Below are positions 27,200-37,467 of a stretch of 64,000 bases of DNA, piece after piece. The translations under genes were made by a program, and so were the position numbers. Position 1 is the first letter of the stretch. Each line of letters starts with the position of its first letter. This stretch comes from Rubrivirga litoralis. GTDB lineage: Bacteria > Bacteroidota > Rhodothermia > Rhodothermales > Rubricoccaceae. The stretch is taken from NCBI RefSeq assembly GCF_031846415.1, contig NZ_JAVRHT010000002.1, forward strand, positions 62,001-126,000, given 5' to 3'. A model generated the notes under the pieces. It was not told the DNA's origin and made no database searches. It was given only the letters and a program-made list of their open reading frames with translations.

Positions 27200-28009
27200 A
27201 TGGCCCAGATCAACCCGCCCAAGCGGCTCGCGTCCTCCCGCGAGGGCGACCTCCGCGAGGACCACCTTACCGACGCCTACGCCCGCTCGACCTCGTTTTT
27301 CGACGAGCACCGGACGGCGATCGTCGCGGTCGTCGTCGGCCTCATCGTCCTGGCCCTCGTCGTCATCGGCTACCAGACGTGGCGGGCGGCGCAGTCCGAG
27401 GAGGCCCAGCAGTACCTCGGGGCCATCCTCGTCGAGTACGAGCGGGGCAACTACCAGGCGGCCCTCGACGGGACCGACGCGACGCCGGGCCTCCTCGAGA
27501 TCGCCGACGACTACGGCTCGACGGCGACCGGCGAGCAGGCCACGTTCTTCGCCGCCGACGCCCTGTTCCAGCTTGGGCGCCTCGACGAGGCGCGCGCCAT
27601 GTTCGAGGACTACGACGGCGGCGGGCTCCTCGAGGCCAGCGCGCTCGCGGGCCAAGCCGCCATCTACGAGGTCGAGGGCGATCCGGCGCGCGCGGCCGAG
27701 CTCTACGAGCGCGCCGCCGGCGTCTACGACTCGCCGGCCTCCGGCCCGGCCTACCTCCTGGACGCCGGCCGCGCCCACCTTGCCGCCGGCGACGCCGCTG
27801 CGGCCGAGGGCGTGCTCCAGCGCGTCCTCGACGAGTACGGCGACGCGCGGGAGGCCGAGGCCGCCCAGGTCGAGCTCGGCCGCGCCGAGGCCGCCGCGAC
27901 GGCCGCGGGCACGGCCACCGGCGACGTCCGCCCCGCCCCGGCGGCGGCCGACACAGACGCGGCGGCCGGGGCGGCGGCCCCGGGCCTCCAGGTCGAGGAG
28001 GTCCAGTAG
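27200..28009 (+). CDS. TPR-like, single-pass membrane protein
   Basis: 269 residues. A hydrophilic start is followed by one membrane helix at about 38-60 (TAIVAVVVGLIVLALVVIGY). The rest is tetratricopeptide-like, with AADALFQLGRLDEARAMFEDY, EASALAGQAAIYEVEGDPARAAELYERAA and LLDAGRAHLAAGDAAAAEGVL at about 115-215. The layout resembles YfgM-type anchored TPR proteins that assist folding in the periplasm, but the match is structural only. The C-terminus is an Ala/Thr/Asp-rich tail partly written by GC boxes. The ATG at 27200 directly precedes a conserved-looking MAQINPPKRL. Confidence 0.8.
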   Translation: MAQINPPKRLASSREGDLREDHLTDAYARSTSFFDEHRTAIVAVVVGLIVLALVVIGYQTWRAAQSEEAQQYLGAILVEYERGNYQAALDGTDATPGLLEIADDYGSTATGEQATFFAADALFQLGRLDEARAMFEDYDGGGLLEASALAGQAAIYEVEGDPARAAELYERAAGVYDSPASGPAYLLDAGRAHLAAGDAAAAEGVLQRVLDEYGDAREAEAAQVELGRAEAAATAAGTATGDVRPAPAAADTDAAAGAAAPGLQVEEVQ

Positions 28010-28164
28010 GGGCGACCGGCGGTCGCCCAAAAACAGGCGCCACCCCGCCCGCGCAAACGGGGGCGGTCGGGCGGGGCGGTCAGGTCGGAGGCGGGGCGGC
28101 GGTGTCCGCCCCGCCCTGCGTAGATCGCCGGCGCGGGCGGGGCGGACGCGCCCCGGCGTCGCGT

Positions 28165-28173
28165 TAGCTTGGG
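28165..28173 (+). promoter_or_regulatory. Candidate -7 promoter element TAGCTTGGG
   Basis: It matches TAnnTTtG at all but one fixed base and ends 29 nt before the GTG of the response regulator. Confidence 0.4.
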
Positions 28174-28202
28174 CCGTCCCCCCCGACCGCCCCGCCCCGC
28201 CC

Positions 28203-29582
<1,380 letters not shown>

Positions 29583-29712
29583 GGTTCTGGGTTCGGGGTT
29601 GAACAGGTCGATTCCAAGGTCCCACCCCGCCCGCCCGCCCCGCCCGTATGCCCTCCCATCCCCAAGCCACGTGGCCGGCGCAGTCCACCCCGACCTCCTG
29701 AACCCTGAACCG
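29583..29712 (+). repeat. Inverted word junction, GAACC type, before lolD
   Basis: Directly after the regulator stop comes GGGTTCTGGGTTCGGGGTTGAACAGG (29583-29608). The facing arm CCTCCTGAACCCTGAACCGG spans 29693-29712. By analogy the lolD start should follow this arm, but no ATG, GTG or TTG does in the lolD frame before the first conserved strand. Confidence 0.7.
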
Positions 29713-30444
29713 GCCCCGGGCGGGGCGGGGCGGACCGTCTTAGAGGCCCGCGGACTGGGCAAGCGCTACCCCACGGCGACCGGCGGCCTCGACGTGCTGG
29801 CCGGCGTCGACGTCGAGGTCCGCTCCGGCGAGCTCGTGGCCGTCGTCGGCGAGAGCGGGACGGGCAAGAGCACGCTGCTCCACCTGCTCGGCGCCCTCGA
29901 CCGCCCGACGGCCGGGACCGTCCGCTACCGCCCCGCCCCCGACGCGGGGGCGCCGGAGCCGCCCTGGGAAGACGTGTTCGCGCTGAACGACGAGGCCCTC
30001 GCCGCCTTCCGCAACCGGGCCATCGGGTTCGTCTTCCAGTTCCACCACTTGCTCCCCGAGTTCGACGCAGTCGAAAACGTGGCCATGCCGGCCCTCATCG
30101 CCGGCGGCTCGCTGGGCGGGGCGGCGCCGCGCGCGCGCGACCTGCTCCGCCAACTCGGCCTGGGCGACCGGCTCACGCACCGGCCGAGCCAGCTCTCGGG
30201 TGGCGAGCAGCAGCGCGTGGCCGTCGCGCGCGCGCTCATGAACCGGCCGGGCGTGGTTCTCATGGACGAGCCCTCGGGCAACCTCGACACCAAGACGGCC
30301 GGGCGGCTCCACGACGAGCTCCGCCGCCTCAGCCGCGCCGACGACCAGGCGTTCGTCATCGTCACCCACAACCCAACGCTCGCCGCCCTCGCCGACCGCA
30401 CGCTGACGCTGGAGGGCGGCCGCCTCGTGGAAACGGCCTCGTAA
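29671..30444 (+). CDS. lolD: ABC transporter ATP-binding protein, LolD-like
   Basis: 257 residues from this start. Walker A GESGTGKST, the LLPEFDAVENVAMPALI segment typical of LolD/MacB-type ATPases, signature LSGGEQQRVAVARAL and Walker B VVLMDEPSGNLD are present. LolD drives release of lipoproteins from the inner membrane with LolC/E, but no permease is nearby, so the partner is elsewhere or the call could be another MacB-type ATPase. The start is uncertain: GTG at 29671 is the nearest usable codon, yet it falls inside the word junction. Confidence 0.82.
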   Translation: MAGAVHPDLLNPEPAPGGAGRTVLEARGLGKRYPTATGGLDVLAGVDVEVRSGELVAVVGESGTGKSTLLHLLGALDRPTAGTVRYRPAPDAGAPEPPWEDVFALNDEALAAFRNRAIGFVFQFHHLLPEFDAVENVAMPALIAGGSLGGAAPRARDLLRQLGLGDRLTHRPSQLSGGEQQRVAVARALMNRPGVVLMDEPSGNLDTKTAGRLHDELRRLSRADDQAFVIVTHNPTLAALADRTLTLEGGRLVETAS

Positions 30445-30692
30445 GGGCGGGGCGGGGGCCGATCACCCTGCCCGCGAACCGTCTGCAGCGGATGCGCCGT
30501 GGCCTCCTCCGCTGCACGGGCGGGGCGGTTACCGTGAGGGCGGGGCCGTAGAGCGTCGCCCCGCCCGACGGTGAGCCGGCGCGCTGGGGCGGGGCGGCTT
30601 CTGCTCCCTCCGCTGTGGTGGAGGGCGGGGCGGCCCGCGCGAACCCCCGCCCCGCCCGCGTTCGTAGGGCACCGACACCCGCCCCGCCCCCG
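30445..30692. other. Repeat-filled space before nadA
   Basis: It holds several GGGCGGGGC words in both orientations and no gene or clear promoter. Confidence 0.5.
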
Positions 30693-31721
30693 ATGACCGA
30701 GACCCTCGATCTGCCCACGCTCGACCCCGCACGTTTGGCGCCCGCCGAGATCGCCCGCGTCGGGTTCGTCCGCGAGCCCGTCGACCCCGCGCTCGACCTG
30801 TTCGAGGAGATCGAGCGGCTCAAGCGGGAAAAGAACGCGGTCCTCCTGGCCCACTACTACCAGGAGCCCGACATCCAGGACACGGCCGACTTTATCGGCG
30901 ACTCGCTCGGGCTCGCCCGCGAGGCCGCGCAGACGGACGCCGACGTCATCGTGTTCGCCGGCGTCCACTTTATGGCGGAGACGGCCAAGATCCTCAACCC
31001 GAGCAAGACGGTCCTCCTGCCGGACCTCCACGCCGGCTGCTCGCTCGCCGACAGCTGCCCGCCCGACGCCTTCGCCGCCTTCCGCGCGGAGCACCCGGAC
31101 CACCTCGTCGTCAGCTACATCAACTGCTCGGCGGCCATCAAGGCGCAGACGGACATCATCTGCACGTCGTCGAACGCGGAGCACATCGTGCGGCAGATCC
31201 CCGAGGACCAGCCCATCCTCTTCGCGCCCGACCGCAACCTCGGCCGGTGGCTCATGAAGGAGACCGGGCGGGACATGCTGCTGTGGAACGGGGCCTGCAT
31301 TGTGCACGAAATATTCTCCGAGCAGAAGCTCGTTCGCCTCAAAATCAGGTATCCAAATGCCCCGGTATTGGCTCACCCCGAGTGCGAGGAGCCCGTGCTC
31401 CGTCTCGCCGACCACGTCGGCAGCACGTCGTCGATCCGGCGGTTCGCGGCCGAGTCCGACGCCGACACGCTCATCGTCGCGACCGAGTCCGGCATCCTCC
31501 ACCAGATGCAGAAGGACAACCCGGGGAAGACGTTCGTGGCCGCCCCGCCCGACAACGGGTGCGCGTGCAATGACTGCCCCCACATGAAGCTCAACACGCT
31601 CGAGAAGCTCTACCTGTGCCTGAAGCACGGCCATCCGGAGTTGGAGATGGAGGAGTCGCTAAGGATCAAGGCCTTGCGGCCCATCGAACGGATGCTCGAG
31701 ATGAGCGCGGGCGTGCGCTAG
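30693..31721 (+). CDS. nadA: Quinolinate synthase A
   Basis: 342 residues. It condenses iminoaspartate with dihydroxyacetone phosphate to quinolinate for NAD synthesis and carries a 4Fe-4S cluster. HYYQEPDIQDTADFIGDSL, the Cys in HAGCSLADSC, SYINCSAAIKAQTD, HPECEEP and CACNDCPHMKLN supply the usual blocks and cluster cysteines. A stretch at 31305-31370 is much AT-richer and uses codons rare here (ATA, AGG, TAT, CCA, AAT, TTG) though the protein stays conserved. nadB and nadC are not in the window. Confidence 0.95.
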   Translation: MTETLDLPTLDPARLAPAEIARVGFVREPVDPALDLFEEIERLKREKNAVLLAHYYQEPDIQDTADFIGDSLGLAREAAQTDADVIVFAGVHFMAETAKILNPSKTVLLPDLHAGCSLADSCPPDAFAAFRAEHPDHLVVSYINCSAAIKAQTDIICTSSNAEHIVRQIPEDQPILFAPDRNLGRWLMKETGRDMLLWNGACIVHEIFSEQKLVRLKIRYPNAPVLAHPECEEPVLRLADHVGSTSSIRRFAAESDADTLIVATESGILHQMQKDNPGKTFVAAPPDNGCACNDCPHMKLNTLEKLYLCLKHGHPELEMEESLRIKALRPIERMLEMSAGVR

Positions 31722-31742
31722 GACCGCCCCGCCCGCGTACAA

Positions 31743-31778
31743 AAAACCGCCGGCGGTCGTAGGACCGCCGGCGGTTTT
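31743..31778. terminator. Bidirectional terminator after nadA
   Basis: A perfect 16-bp stem made of AAAACCGCCGGCGGTC and its complement, with loop GTAG. The A-run on the left and T-run on the right let it act on both strands. The neighbours support this: nadA ends on the left and a minus-strand small ORF ends on the right. Confidence 0.88.
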
Positions 31779-31824
31779 CAGATCAGGCCAAATCAGGCTT
31801 CTCTACGGGGAGAAGGTCGGATCG

Positions 31825-32013
31825 CTAATCGCGAATCTCGCCTTGAGGAGCGTTCGAGCCGCCTGAGGCTGCCCCGCCCCCGCCGGCGGTGAAGGAGATT
31901 CCGAAGAGAGAGAGAAGGAAGGAGACCATGAGATCCAGGGAGTGGTGGGAGGACAGTAGAATGTATTCCCTAGGTGGAACGAGGAGGCCCCCAACTTGGA
32001 CGATGTAGAACAT
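31825..32013 (-). CDS. Possible small membrane peptide (62 residues)
   Basis: Not recognised. The first 45 residues are mostly hydrophobic (FYIVQVGGLLVPP, then LMVSFLLSLFGISF), followed by a Gly/Ala/Ser-rich tail. An unusually good GGAGG lies about 8 bases before the ATG. The region is far lower in GC than the rest of the window and is closed by the bidirectional terminator, which favours a real transcript on this strand. It lies head to head with the sensor kinase gene at 32144. It could be a leader or signalling peptide, or chance. Confidence 0.35.
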   Translation of the reverse strand: MFYIVQVGGLLVPPREYILLSSHHSLDLMVSFLLSLFGISFTAGGGGAASGGSNAPQGEIRD

Positions 32014-32143
32014 CGAAGTTCCTCCAAGCCTCTTCTAAACCAAGGGAGACGGAGGGGGTGTGGTTAAGTCGCGGGATGTGCGCGGCGATACGAGACACAC
32101 CCCGCCCCACTCGGTAGCCGGTTCTGAGGCTGCCGTAGGACCT

Positions 32144-35100
32144 GTGCTCCCACGCCTTCCCCTCGTCCTGCTCGTCTTCGCTGTTGGAGGTGCGTCGGCA
32201 CAGACGCTCCCCTCCCCACGCGAGGGCACGGTGTACCGGAGCCATACATCGTCGTGGGACACATACGAGGCGCACAACCAGAACTGGGGCGTCACGCAGG
32301 GGCCGACGGGCCTCGTCTTTGTTGCCAATGGTCAAGGGGTCTTAGAGTTCGACGGCGAAGACTGGCGGCTTCACGAGCTTCCGAAAGCGGAGGCCGCGAT
32401 GGTTCGGTCGGTTGCCGTTGGGGCGGACGGTCGGACGTACGTGGGCGGGGCGGGAGACCTCGGCCGGCTCGTTGCAGACTGCAGAGGGTTCCTCCAGTAC
32501 GAGAGCCTCCGCGAGCACTTGCCCCGAGACGAGCAGAACTTTTCCGACGTTTGGGCCACCCACGCGACTCCTGAGGGTGTCGTGTTCCAAACCGACGAGG
32601 GGCTGTATCGGTGGGACGGCGCCCGCTTCCAATTGTGGTTCACGTCGACCCGGTTCCAGACGTCCTTCCTCGTCGATGAGGTCGTTTACGTGTGGGAAGA
32701 GAACGTGGGCATCAAGCGGCTTCAGGGAGGCGACCTCCGCCTTGTGCCCGGCGCCGAGTGGTTTGCCAACCGGAAGATTGACGGCCTGCTCCCCCATGCG
32801 CAGGGGCTCGTCGCCGTCGTCCGCGGCGAGGGCCTCGTGCGGCTCCACGACGGCCGCGTCACGCCGATGGGCGGGGCGGGGTCCGACTACCTCGTCCGCT
32901 ACCGCCCCTACTCGGCCGTCGCCGTCCCGGACGCTTACGGGCGGGGCGGGAGCCTGTACGCGGTCGGGACCTTGGGCGGCGGCGTCGCCATCATCGCACC
33001 GGATGGCGGCCTCGTCCGCGTCTACCGCGAGGACGTAGGCCTTTCCGTCGAGGACTACGCGGTCGACCTCCACGCCGACCGTCAAGGCGGGCTGTGGGTG
33101 GCGACGCTCAACGGGATTACGTGGATCGACCTGTTTAGTCGGTACACTGCGTTTGACCGGGCTTCGGGACTCCTCGGCAGCGTCTACCACGTCAACGAGG
33201 TGGAGGGGGCGCTGTACGCCGGCACGGCGCTCGGGCTGTACCGGCTTGTCCCCGGAGCGCTCGGGCGCCCCGGCGGCACGCCGGCCTACGCTCGCTTCGA
33301 ACCCGTCCCGGGGATACCGGAGCAGGCCCAGACGTGGCAGATTACGCCGACGGCGGCGGGCGCGCTCGTCCCGACAGACCGGGGCGTGTTCCAGGTGCGC
33401 GAGGGGCGGGGGCGCCAAGTCACCGCCGACCTTGCGTTCGCCGCGCTCGTGCCTAGCGCCCGCCCCGCCCTCGCCTTTGTCGGGCTCAAGGACGGCGTCG
33501 GAATCCTTCGGCTCCGCGGCGATCGGTGGGTGAGGGCGAGGCGGCTGGACGGAGTCGAGGGTGAGACCCGCTTTTTCTACGAGGGGCCGGGCGGGGAGGT
33601 CTGGATGGCGCAGACGGCCGGCGACGTGTACCGCGTGACCGGCCTGGACACGGGCCGGCTGCACGTCGAGCGGTTTACCGAAGCGAACGGGCTGACAGTC
33701 GGGGGCGCTCCGATCAGCGGCGTCGGCGATGAGGTGCGGATCTCCAGCCGCGAGGGCGTGTTTCGGATGCGGGTCGAGAACGAGCGGCTCCGCCTGACGC
33801 CGGTCCCGGCGTTTCGGGACGTCCAGGGCACGTACGGCCTGTTCACCCTGGGCGACCGCTCGTGGCTCTCCCAGGACGGCGTCTTCCAGACCGTCGAGGG
33901 CGGAGACGGCGCGGGCGGGGCGGCGAGCGGCCTCGCCCTCCGGGGCGTCCAGGTCCTCGGCGTCTCCGAGACGGCCGGCGGCGTCCTGTGGGTCGCGACG
34001 GCCGACGGGCTCGTCCGCTACGACCCCCGCGTGCGCCAGATTGGCCGCCCCGCCCCCGCGTTCCTGCGAGCCGTGACCGACCGCCACCGCGAGGCGCTCT
34101 GGGGCGGGGCGGCCGCGTGGTCGCCTGACCCCGACGACCCGGACGAGCGCGACCTCGTGCTCCCGTTCGGCCAGCCCGACGAACTCCGGTTTGTGGCCGC
34201 CGCCGCGTTCTTCGGCGACGTGGGCGAGGTCGAGTACCAGTTCCGCCTGGACGGCTACGCCGACGAGTGGAGCGCGTGGGGGCCGGAGCGCGTGACGACG
34301 AACACGAATCTCTGGGAGGGCCAGTACACCGTCCGCGTCCGGGCGCGCGACGGGTACGGCCGTGTCAGCGACGAGGCCCGGTTCGGGCTCCGCGTGCTGC
34401 CCCCGTGGTACCGGACGTGGTGGGCGTTCACGCTGTACGTGCTCGTCGTCTGCGGGCTCGTGTGGGCGCTCGTCGGGTGGCGGCTCCGCCAGCACCGGAA
34501 GCGGCTCGACGTGCAGCGGGCGCGGAGCGCGCGGCTCCAGCGGCTCTCGGACCGGCTGGCGGGCTTGAACGCCCGGATCCGCGACGCCGACCGGCTCAAG
34601 GTGGACCTGCTGGCCAACACGAGCCACGAGTTGCGGACGCCGCTGACGGCCATCCTGGGCTACTCCGAGATCCTCCTCGATGAGGCCGAGGGCGAAACGC
34701 GCACGCTGGCCGAGAGCATCCACCGGGGCGGCCGGCGCCTGCTGGGGACGGTCAACGGGCTGCTCGACATGTTCAAGCTCCAGTCGGGCACGTTCGAGGT
34801 CCACGCCGAGCCGGTCGACGTCGCCGCGGCCGTGGGCCAGAGCGTCCGCCTGCTCCAGCCGCTCGCCGCCGAGCGCGGGCTCGACCTCGCCGTGCTCCCC
34901 GAGGGGCGGCCCCTCCCCGCCCACCTCGACCCGGCGCTCCTCGACCGCGTCGTGACCAACCTGGTCGGGAACGCCATCAAGTTCACCGACGCCGGCCGCG
35001 TCGTCGTGCTCCTCGACGGCGACGACCACGCCGTCCGCGTGACGGTCCGCGACACCGGCGTCGGGATCGCCGAGGGCGACGTCGAGCGGCTGTTCGAGCC

Positions 35101-35689
35101 GTTCGAGCAGGCGTCGAGCGGGTTCGCCCGGTCGCACGAGGGGACCGGGCTGGGCCTGTCGATCGTCCGGCAGGTGGTCGGGCTTGTCGGCGGGAGCGTC
35201 CACGTCGAGAGCGCGGTCGGGGAGGGGACCTCGGTCGAGGTCGTGTTCCCCCGCGAGTGGGAGGCGCCCGAGGCGCAGACGGCCGGGCTCGACCCGTACG
35301 GCGGCGACCTCGGGGGCGCCTACCTGCTGGCGCTCGACGTGGGCGACGCCGCGGCCGCCTTCTTGGACGGCCGGCTCGGACCGGCCGGTCGGCTCCGGCT
35401 CGTGCCCACGCTGGGCCGGGCGCTCCGCGAGGCGCGCACGACGGTCTACGACGTCGTCCTGGTCGGGGCCGCCCCGCCCGCCGTCGAGCGCAAGCGCGTG
35501 GCGCTCATCCGGTCCGTCTCCGGGTACGAGCGCGTGGCCGTCGTGCGCGTGGGCGGGGCGGCGCTGGACGCCGAGGGGCTCCGCCGCCGCGGGTTCACGG
35601 ACCAGCTGCCCGGCCCGTTTGACGCCGCGCGGGCCGCGGTCCTGCTCGAGCGGGCGCTCGGCGAGGTCCCCGAGCTTGCCGAGGCGTAG
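32144..35689 (+). CDS. Periplasmic beta-propeller sensor histidine kinase with degenerate receiver-like tail
   Basis: 1181 residues from this GTG, which gives a signal peptide (LPLVLLVFAVGGASAQ); a GTG at 32060 is possible. A large N-terminal propeller sensor precedes a Y_Y_Y domain (about 700-770). One membrane helix follows (WWAFTLYVLVVCGLVWALVGW). HisKA has NTSHELRTPL with His828, and HATPase has NLVGNAIKFTD, DTGVGIAE and EGTGLGLSIV. The last 130 residues look like a receiver fold, but VYDVVLVGAAPP has Gly where the acceptor Asp should be. Architecture up to the kinase matches Bacteroidota hybrid two-component sensors, which often sense polysaccharides. The first third has lower GC than its surroundings. 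Confidence 0.9.
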   Translation: MLPRLPLVLLVFAVGGASAQTLPSPREGTVYRSHTSSWDTYEAHNQNWGVTQGPTGLVFVANGQGVLEFDGEDWRLHELPKAEAAMVRSVAVGADGRTYVGGAGDLGRLVADCRGFLQYESLREHLPRDEQNFSDVWATHATPEGVVFQTDEGLYRWDGARFQLWFTSTRFQTSFLVDEVVYVWEENVGIKRLQGGDLRLVPGAEWFANRKIDGLLPHAQGLVAVVRGEGLVRLHDGRVTPMGGAGSDYLVRYRPYSAVAVPDAYGRGGSLYAVGTLGGGVAIIAPDGGLVRVYREDVGLSVEDYAVDLHADRQGGLWVATLNGITWIDLFSRYTAFDRASGLLGSVYHVNEVEGALYAGTALGLYRLVPGALGRPGGTPAYARFEPVPGIPEQAQTWQITPTAAGALVPTDRGVFQVREGRGRQVTADLAFAALVPSARPALAFVGLKDGVGILRLRGDRWVRARRLDGVEGETRFFYEGPGGEVWMAQTAGDVYRVTGLDTGRLHVERFTEANGLTVGGAPISGVGDEVRISSREGVFRMRVENERLRLTPVPAFRDVQGTYGLFTLGDRSWLSQDGVFQTVEGGDGAGGAASGLALRGVQVLGVSETAGGVLWVATADGLVRYDPRVRQIGRPAPAFLRAVTDRHREALWGGAAAWSPDPDDPDERDLVLPFGQPDELRFVAAAAFFGDVGEVEYQFRLDGYADEWSAWGPERVTTNTNLWEGQYTVRVRARDGYGRVSDEARFGLRVLPPWYRTWWAFTLYVLVVCGLVWALVGWRLRQHRKRLDVQRARSARLQRLSDRLAGLNARIRDADRLKVDLLANTSHELRTPLTAILGYSEILLDEAEGETRTLAESIHRGGRRLLGTVNGLLDMFKLQSGTFEVHAEPVDVAAAVGQSVRLLQPLAAERGLDLAVLPEGRPLPAHLDPALLDRVVTNLVGNAIKFTDAGRVVVLLDGDDHAVRVTVRDTGVGIAEGDVERLFEPFEQASSGFARSHEGTGLGLSIVRQVVGLVGGSVHVESAVGEGTSVEVVFPREWEAPEAQTAGLDPYGGDLGGAYLLALDVGDAAAAFLDGRLGPAGRLRLVPTLGRALREARTTVYDVVLVGAAPPAVERKRVALIRSVSGYERVAVVRVGGAALDAEGLRRRGFTDQLPGPFDAARAAVLLERALGEVPELAEA

Positions 35690-35773
35690 GGCGGCCGCCC
35701 CGCCCTCGCCGCCTACCGTGCGGGCGGGGCGGTCCTGGATGGCGGCCGCCCCGCCCCCGCAGTATCCCCCGAG

Positions 35774-35980
35774 TAGGTAAGGGTACGGCTCTGATACCGG
35801 CTCTGGAGGTTTGTGCGCCACCCCGCCCTCGCCCTGGCTGCGCCGACGCTGCGCGGTGTCCCTCTCCCGCGGGAGAGAGCACCTCGTAGACAGGCAGCGG
35901 GCGGGGCAGCGTACGGCGCACGAACCCAGCGATCTGGTATGAGAGAGCTTCTCGGGCCGCGTACCCCGTACCCCGTACCC
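35774..35980. repeat. Inverted GTACCC word pair between convergent genes
   Basis: GTAGGTAAGGGTACGG (35774-35789) faces GTACCCCGTACCCCGTACCC (35961-35980), the latter ending shortly beyond the stop of the minus-strand barrel gene. This is the one clear case where the word pair lies between two stops instead of stop and start. Confidence 0.6.
35834..35880. repeat. REP-like element, family 3
   Basis: CTGGCTGCGCCGACGCTGCG, then CGGTGTCC, ending in a CTCTCCCGCGGGAGAG hairpin. It is the best preserved copy; compare 23401-23448 and 61928-61969. Confidence 0.8.
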
Positions 35981-35988
35981 TCGAAAGC

Positions 35989-37344
35989 CTAGTCCAGCAC
36001 CACGCGGAGGCCGACGAGCGGCTCGAACCGGCGCTCGACGAGGAAGCGGCCCAGCTCGTCCACGCCGTCGGCGGCGTCCAGGAGGCGGTAGCCGTAGCGG
36101 GAGCGCACGAAGACCTCGCCGGCCCGGCCGACGGGGACGCCCACGTCGAGGACGAGCGCGTTCTGGTCGCCCAGCGAGCGGAACAGGAGGTCGATGAGGC
36201 CCCGGAACCCCTCGCGCTGGAGCTCGAACGCGAGCCGCGGCCCGCCCACCACGCGGCCCGCCACGCGGATCCCGTAGGCGCTCGCGTCGTCGGGGCCGAG
36301 ATGGCGGCGGACATGCTGCGAGACCTCGACGGACCCGAACGCGACCACGCCCAGGTCGAGGACGAGGTCGACCCCGCCGCTCAGGCTGTCGAGCGGGGTG
36401 CCGGCGAGCTCGATGTCGGCGTCGTCGTCGAAGAACGTCCGGTCCACGACGATCCGGTCGGACGCGTTGCTGACGGTGTAGAACGGGCCGACGTAGCCCG
36501 GCACGAAGTCGGCCGACGACACGAAGACGGCGGCGCGGGCGCGGGCGCGGAGGCCGTTGAGGTCCTCGGCCGCCAAGTCCACCCCGCCCCCGACCGTGCC
36601 GCCGTGGCCGAGGTAGCCGCCGGCCGTCACGAACGGGGCCGCCGAGAGCACGCCGTCGCCGAAGAGGAGCCCGCGGACGGTCGCCTCGACGCCCGTCAAC
36701 GACGAGTCGCCGGTGAGCCCCGGGGCGCCCAGGTCGTGGACGACGGCGAGCCCCAGCGCCAGGTCGCGGGCGGGGCCGAGGCGGAGGCCCGTCACGAGCG
36801 ACGCCTCCCCGCCCACGACGCCGTTGAGGCGGAGGTCGTCGACGAAGGCGCCGGCCGTGAGGCGCCGCCCCGCCACGGCCGCCTCGGCGCCCAGCGTCCG
36901 CTCGTCGTAGGCCGTCGTGGTGCGGTAGCCGCGGACGAGGGCGCCCGTGCCCAGCGTCATGCGCTCGGTCGGCCCGAGGCGGGCGTAGACGCGGCTCGTC
37001 GCCGTCGGGTTGAGGCGGACGTAGCGGACGGCGCGGAGGGCGTCGTACGCCTCGTCGGCCTCAGGGTCGTACAAACCGCCGGCGGCGGGGTGGACCGTCG
37101 TCCCGACGCCCAGGCTGAACCGCCCGCGCGCCGCCTCGACGTCGGCGCGGACGGCGCCGCGCCACGTGTCGGGCAGGTAGGCCGGGCCGCCGTACACCCC
37201 GCCCACGACGACGGTCGGGGCCGGCCCGCTCCCCAGCGGCCCGCTCCCCAACTCCATCACGTCGCTGGAGGACCCGAACGCGAGCGGCTGCCCGACCGCG
37301 AGGGCGGGGAGGAGAGCGAGGACGGCGACGAGGAGCGGGCGCAC
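35989..37344 (-). CDS. Predicted outer-membrane beta-barrel protein
   Basis: 451 residues, family not recognised. A signal peptide covers 1-18 (LLVAVLALLPALAVGQ). The rest is a long series of amphipathic strands with aromatic/Gly alternation (for example RVYARLGPTERMTLGTGALVRGY) and a final strand ending in aromatic/hydrophobic residues (FEPLVGLRVVLD). This pattern is that of an outer-membrane barrel of Bacteroidota type. A TAGCTTCCC element lies 18 bases upstream on this strand. Confidence 0.75.
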   Translation of the reverse strand: MRPLLVAVLALLPALAVGQPLAFGSSSDVMELGSGPLGSGPAPTVVVGGVYGGPAYLPDTWRGAVRADVEAARGRFSLGVGTTVHPAAGGLYDPEADEAYDALRAVRYVRLNPTATSRVYARLGPTERMTLGTGALVRGYRTTTAYDERTLGAEAAVAGRRLTAGAFVDDLRLNGVVGGEASLVTGLRLGPARDLALGLAVVHDLGAPGLTGDSSLTGVEATVRGLLFGDGVLSAAPFVTAGGYLGHGGTVGGGVDLAAEDLNGLRARARAAVFVSSADFVPGYVGPFYTVSNASDRIVVDRTFFDDDADIELAGTPLDSLSGGVDLVLDLGVVAFGSVEVSQHVRRHLGPDDASAYGIRVAGRVVGGPRLAFELQREGFRGLIDLLFRSLGDQNALVLDVGVPVGRAGEVFVRSRYGYRLLDAADGVDELGRFLVERRFEPLVGLRVVLD

Positions 37345-37362
37345 GGCGGGCGGGGCGGGGCG

Positions 37363-37371
37363 GGGAAGCTA
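37363..37371 (-). promoter_or_regulatory. Candidate -7 promoter element TAGCTTCCC
   Basis: It lies 18 bases before the ATG at 37344 on the minus strand, the same short spacing as at 11141 and 15237. Confidence 0.45.
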
Positions 37372-37467
37372 CCCCGCGCGCGGGGCGCGGTCGCGGCCCC
37401 GCCCCGCCCGGCGGCACCTCAGAACCTCGCGCGGGAGACCGGGTAGGCACGGACCGCCCGCCGCTCC

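Larger units (their letters stand above)
35690..35988. other. Repeat-rich space between convergent genes
   Basis: It holds inverted GC boxes just after the kinase stop, a family 3 REP element (35834-35880), and the two arms of a GTACCC word pair. No gene is visible. Confidence 0.6.

Noticed and set aside
31779..32143. tRNA or structured RNA gene in the AT-rich island
   Set aside because: No cloverleaf arms, T-loop or known riboswitch core could be traced by eye; only the terminator hairpin is convincing.
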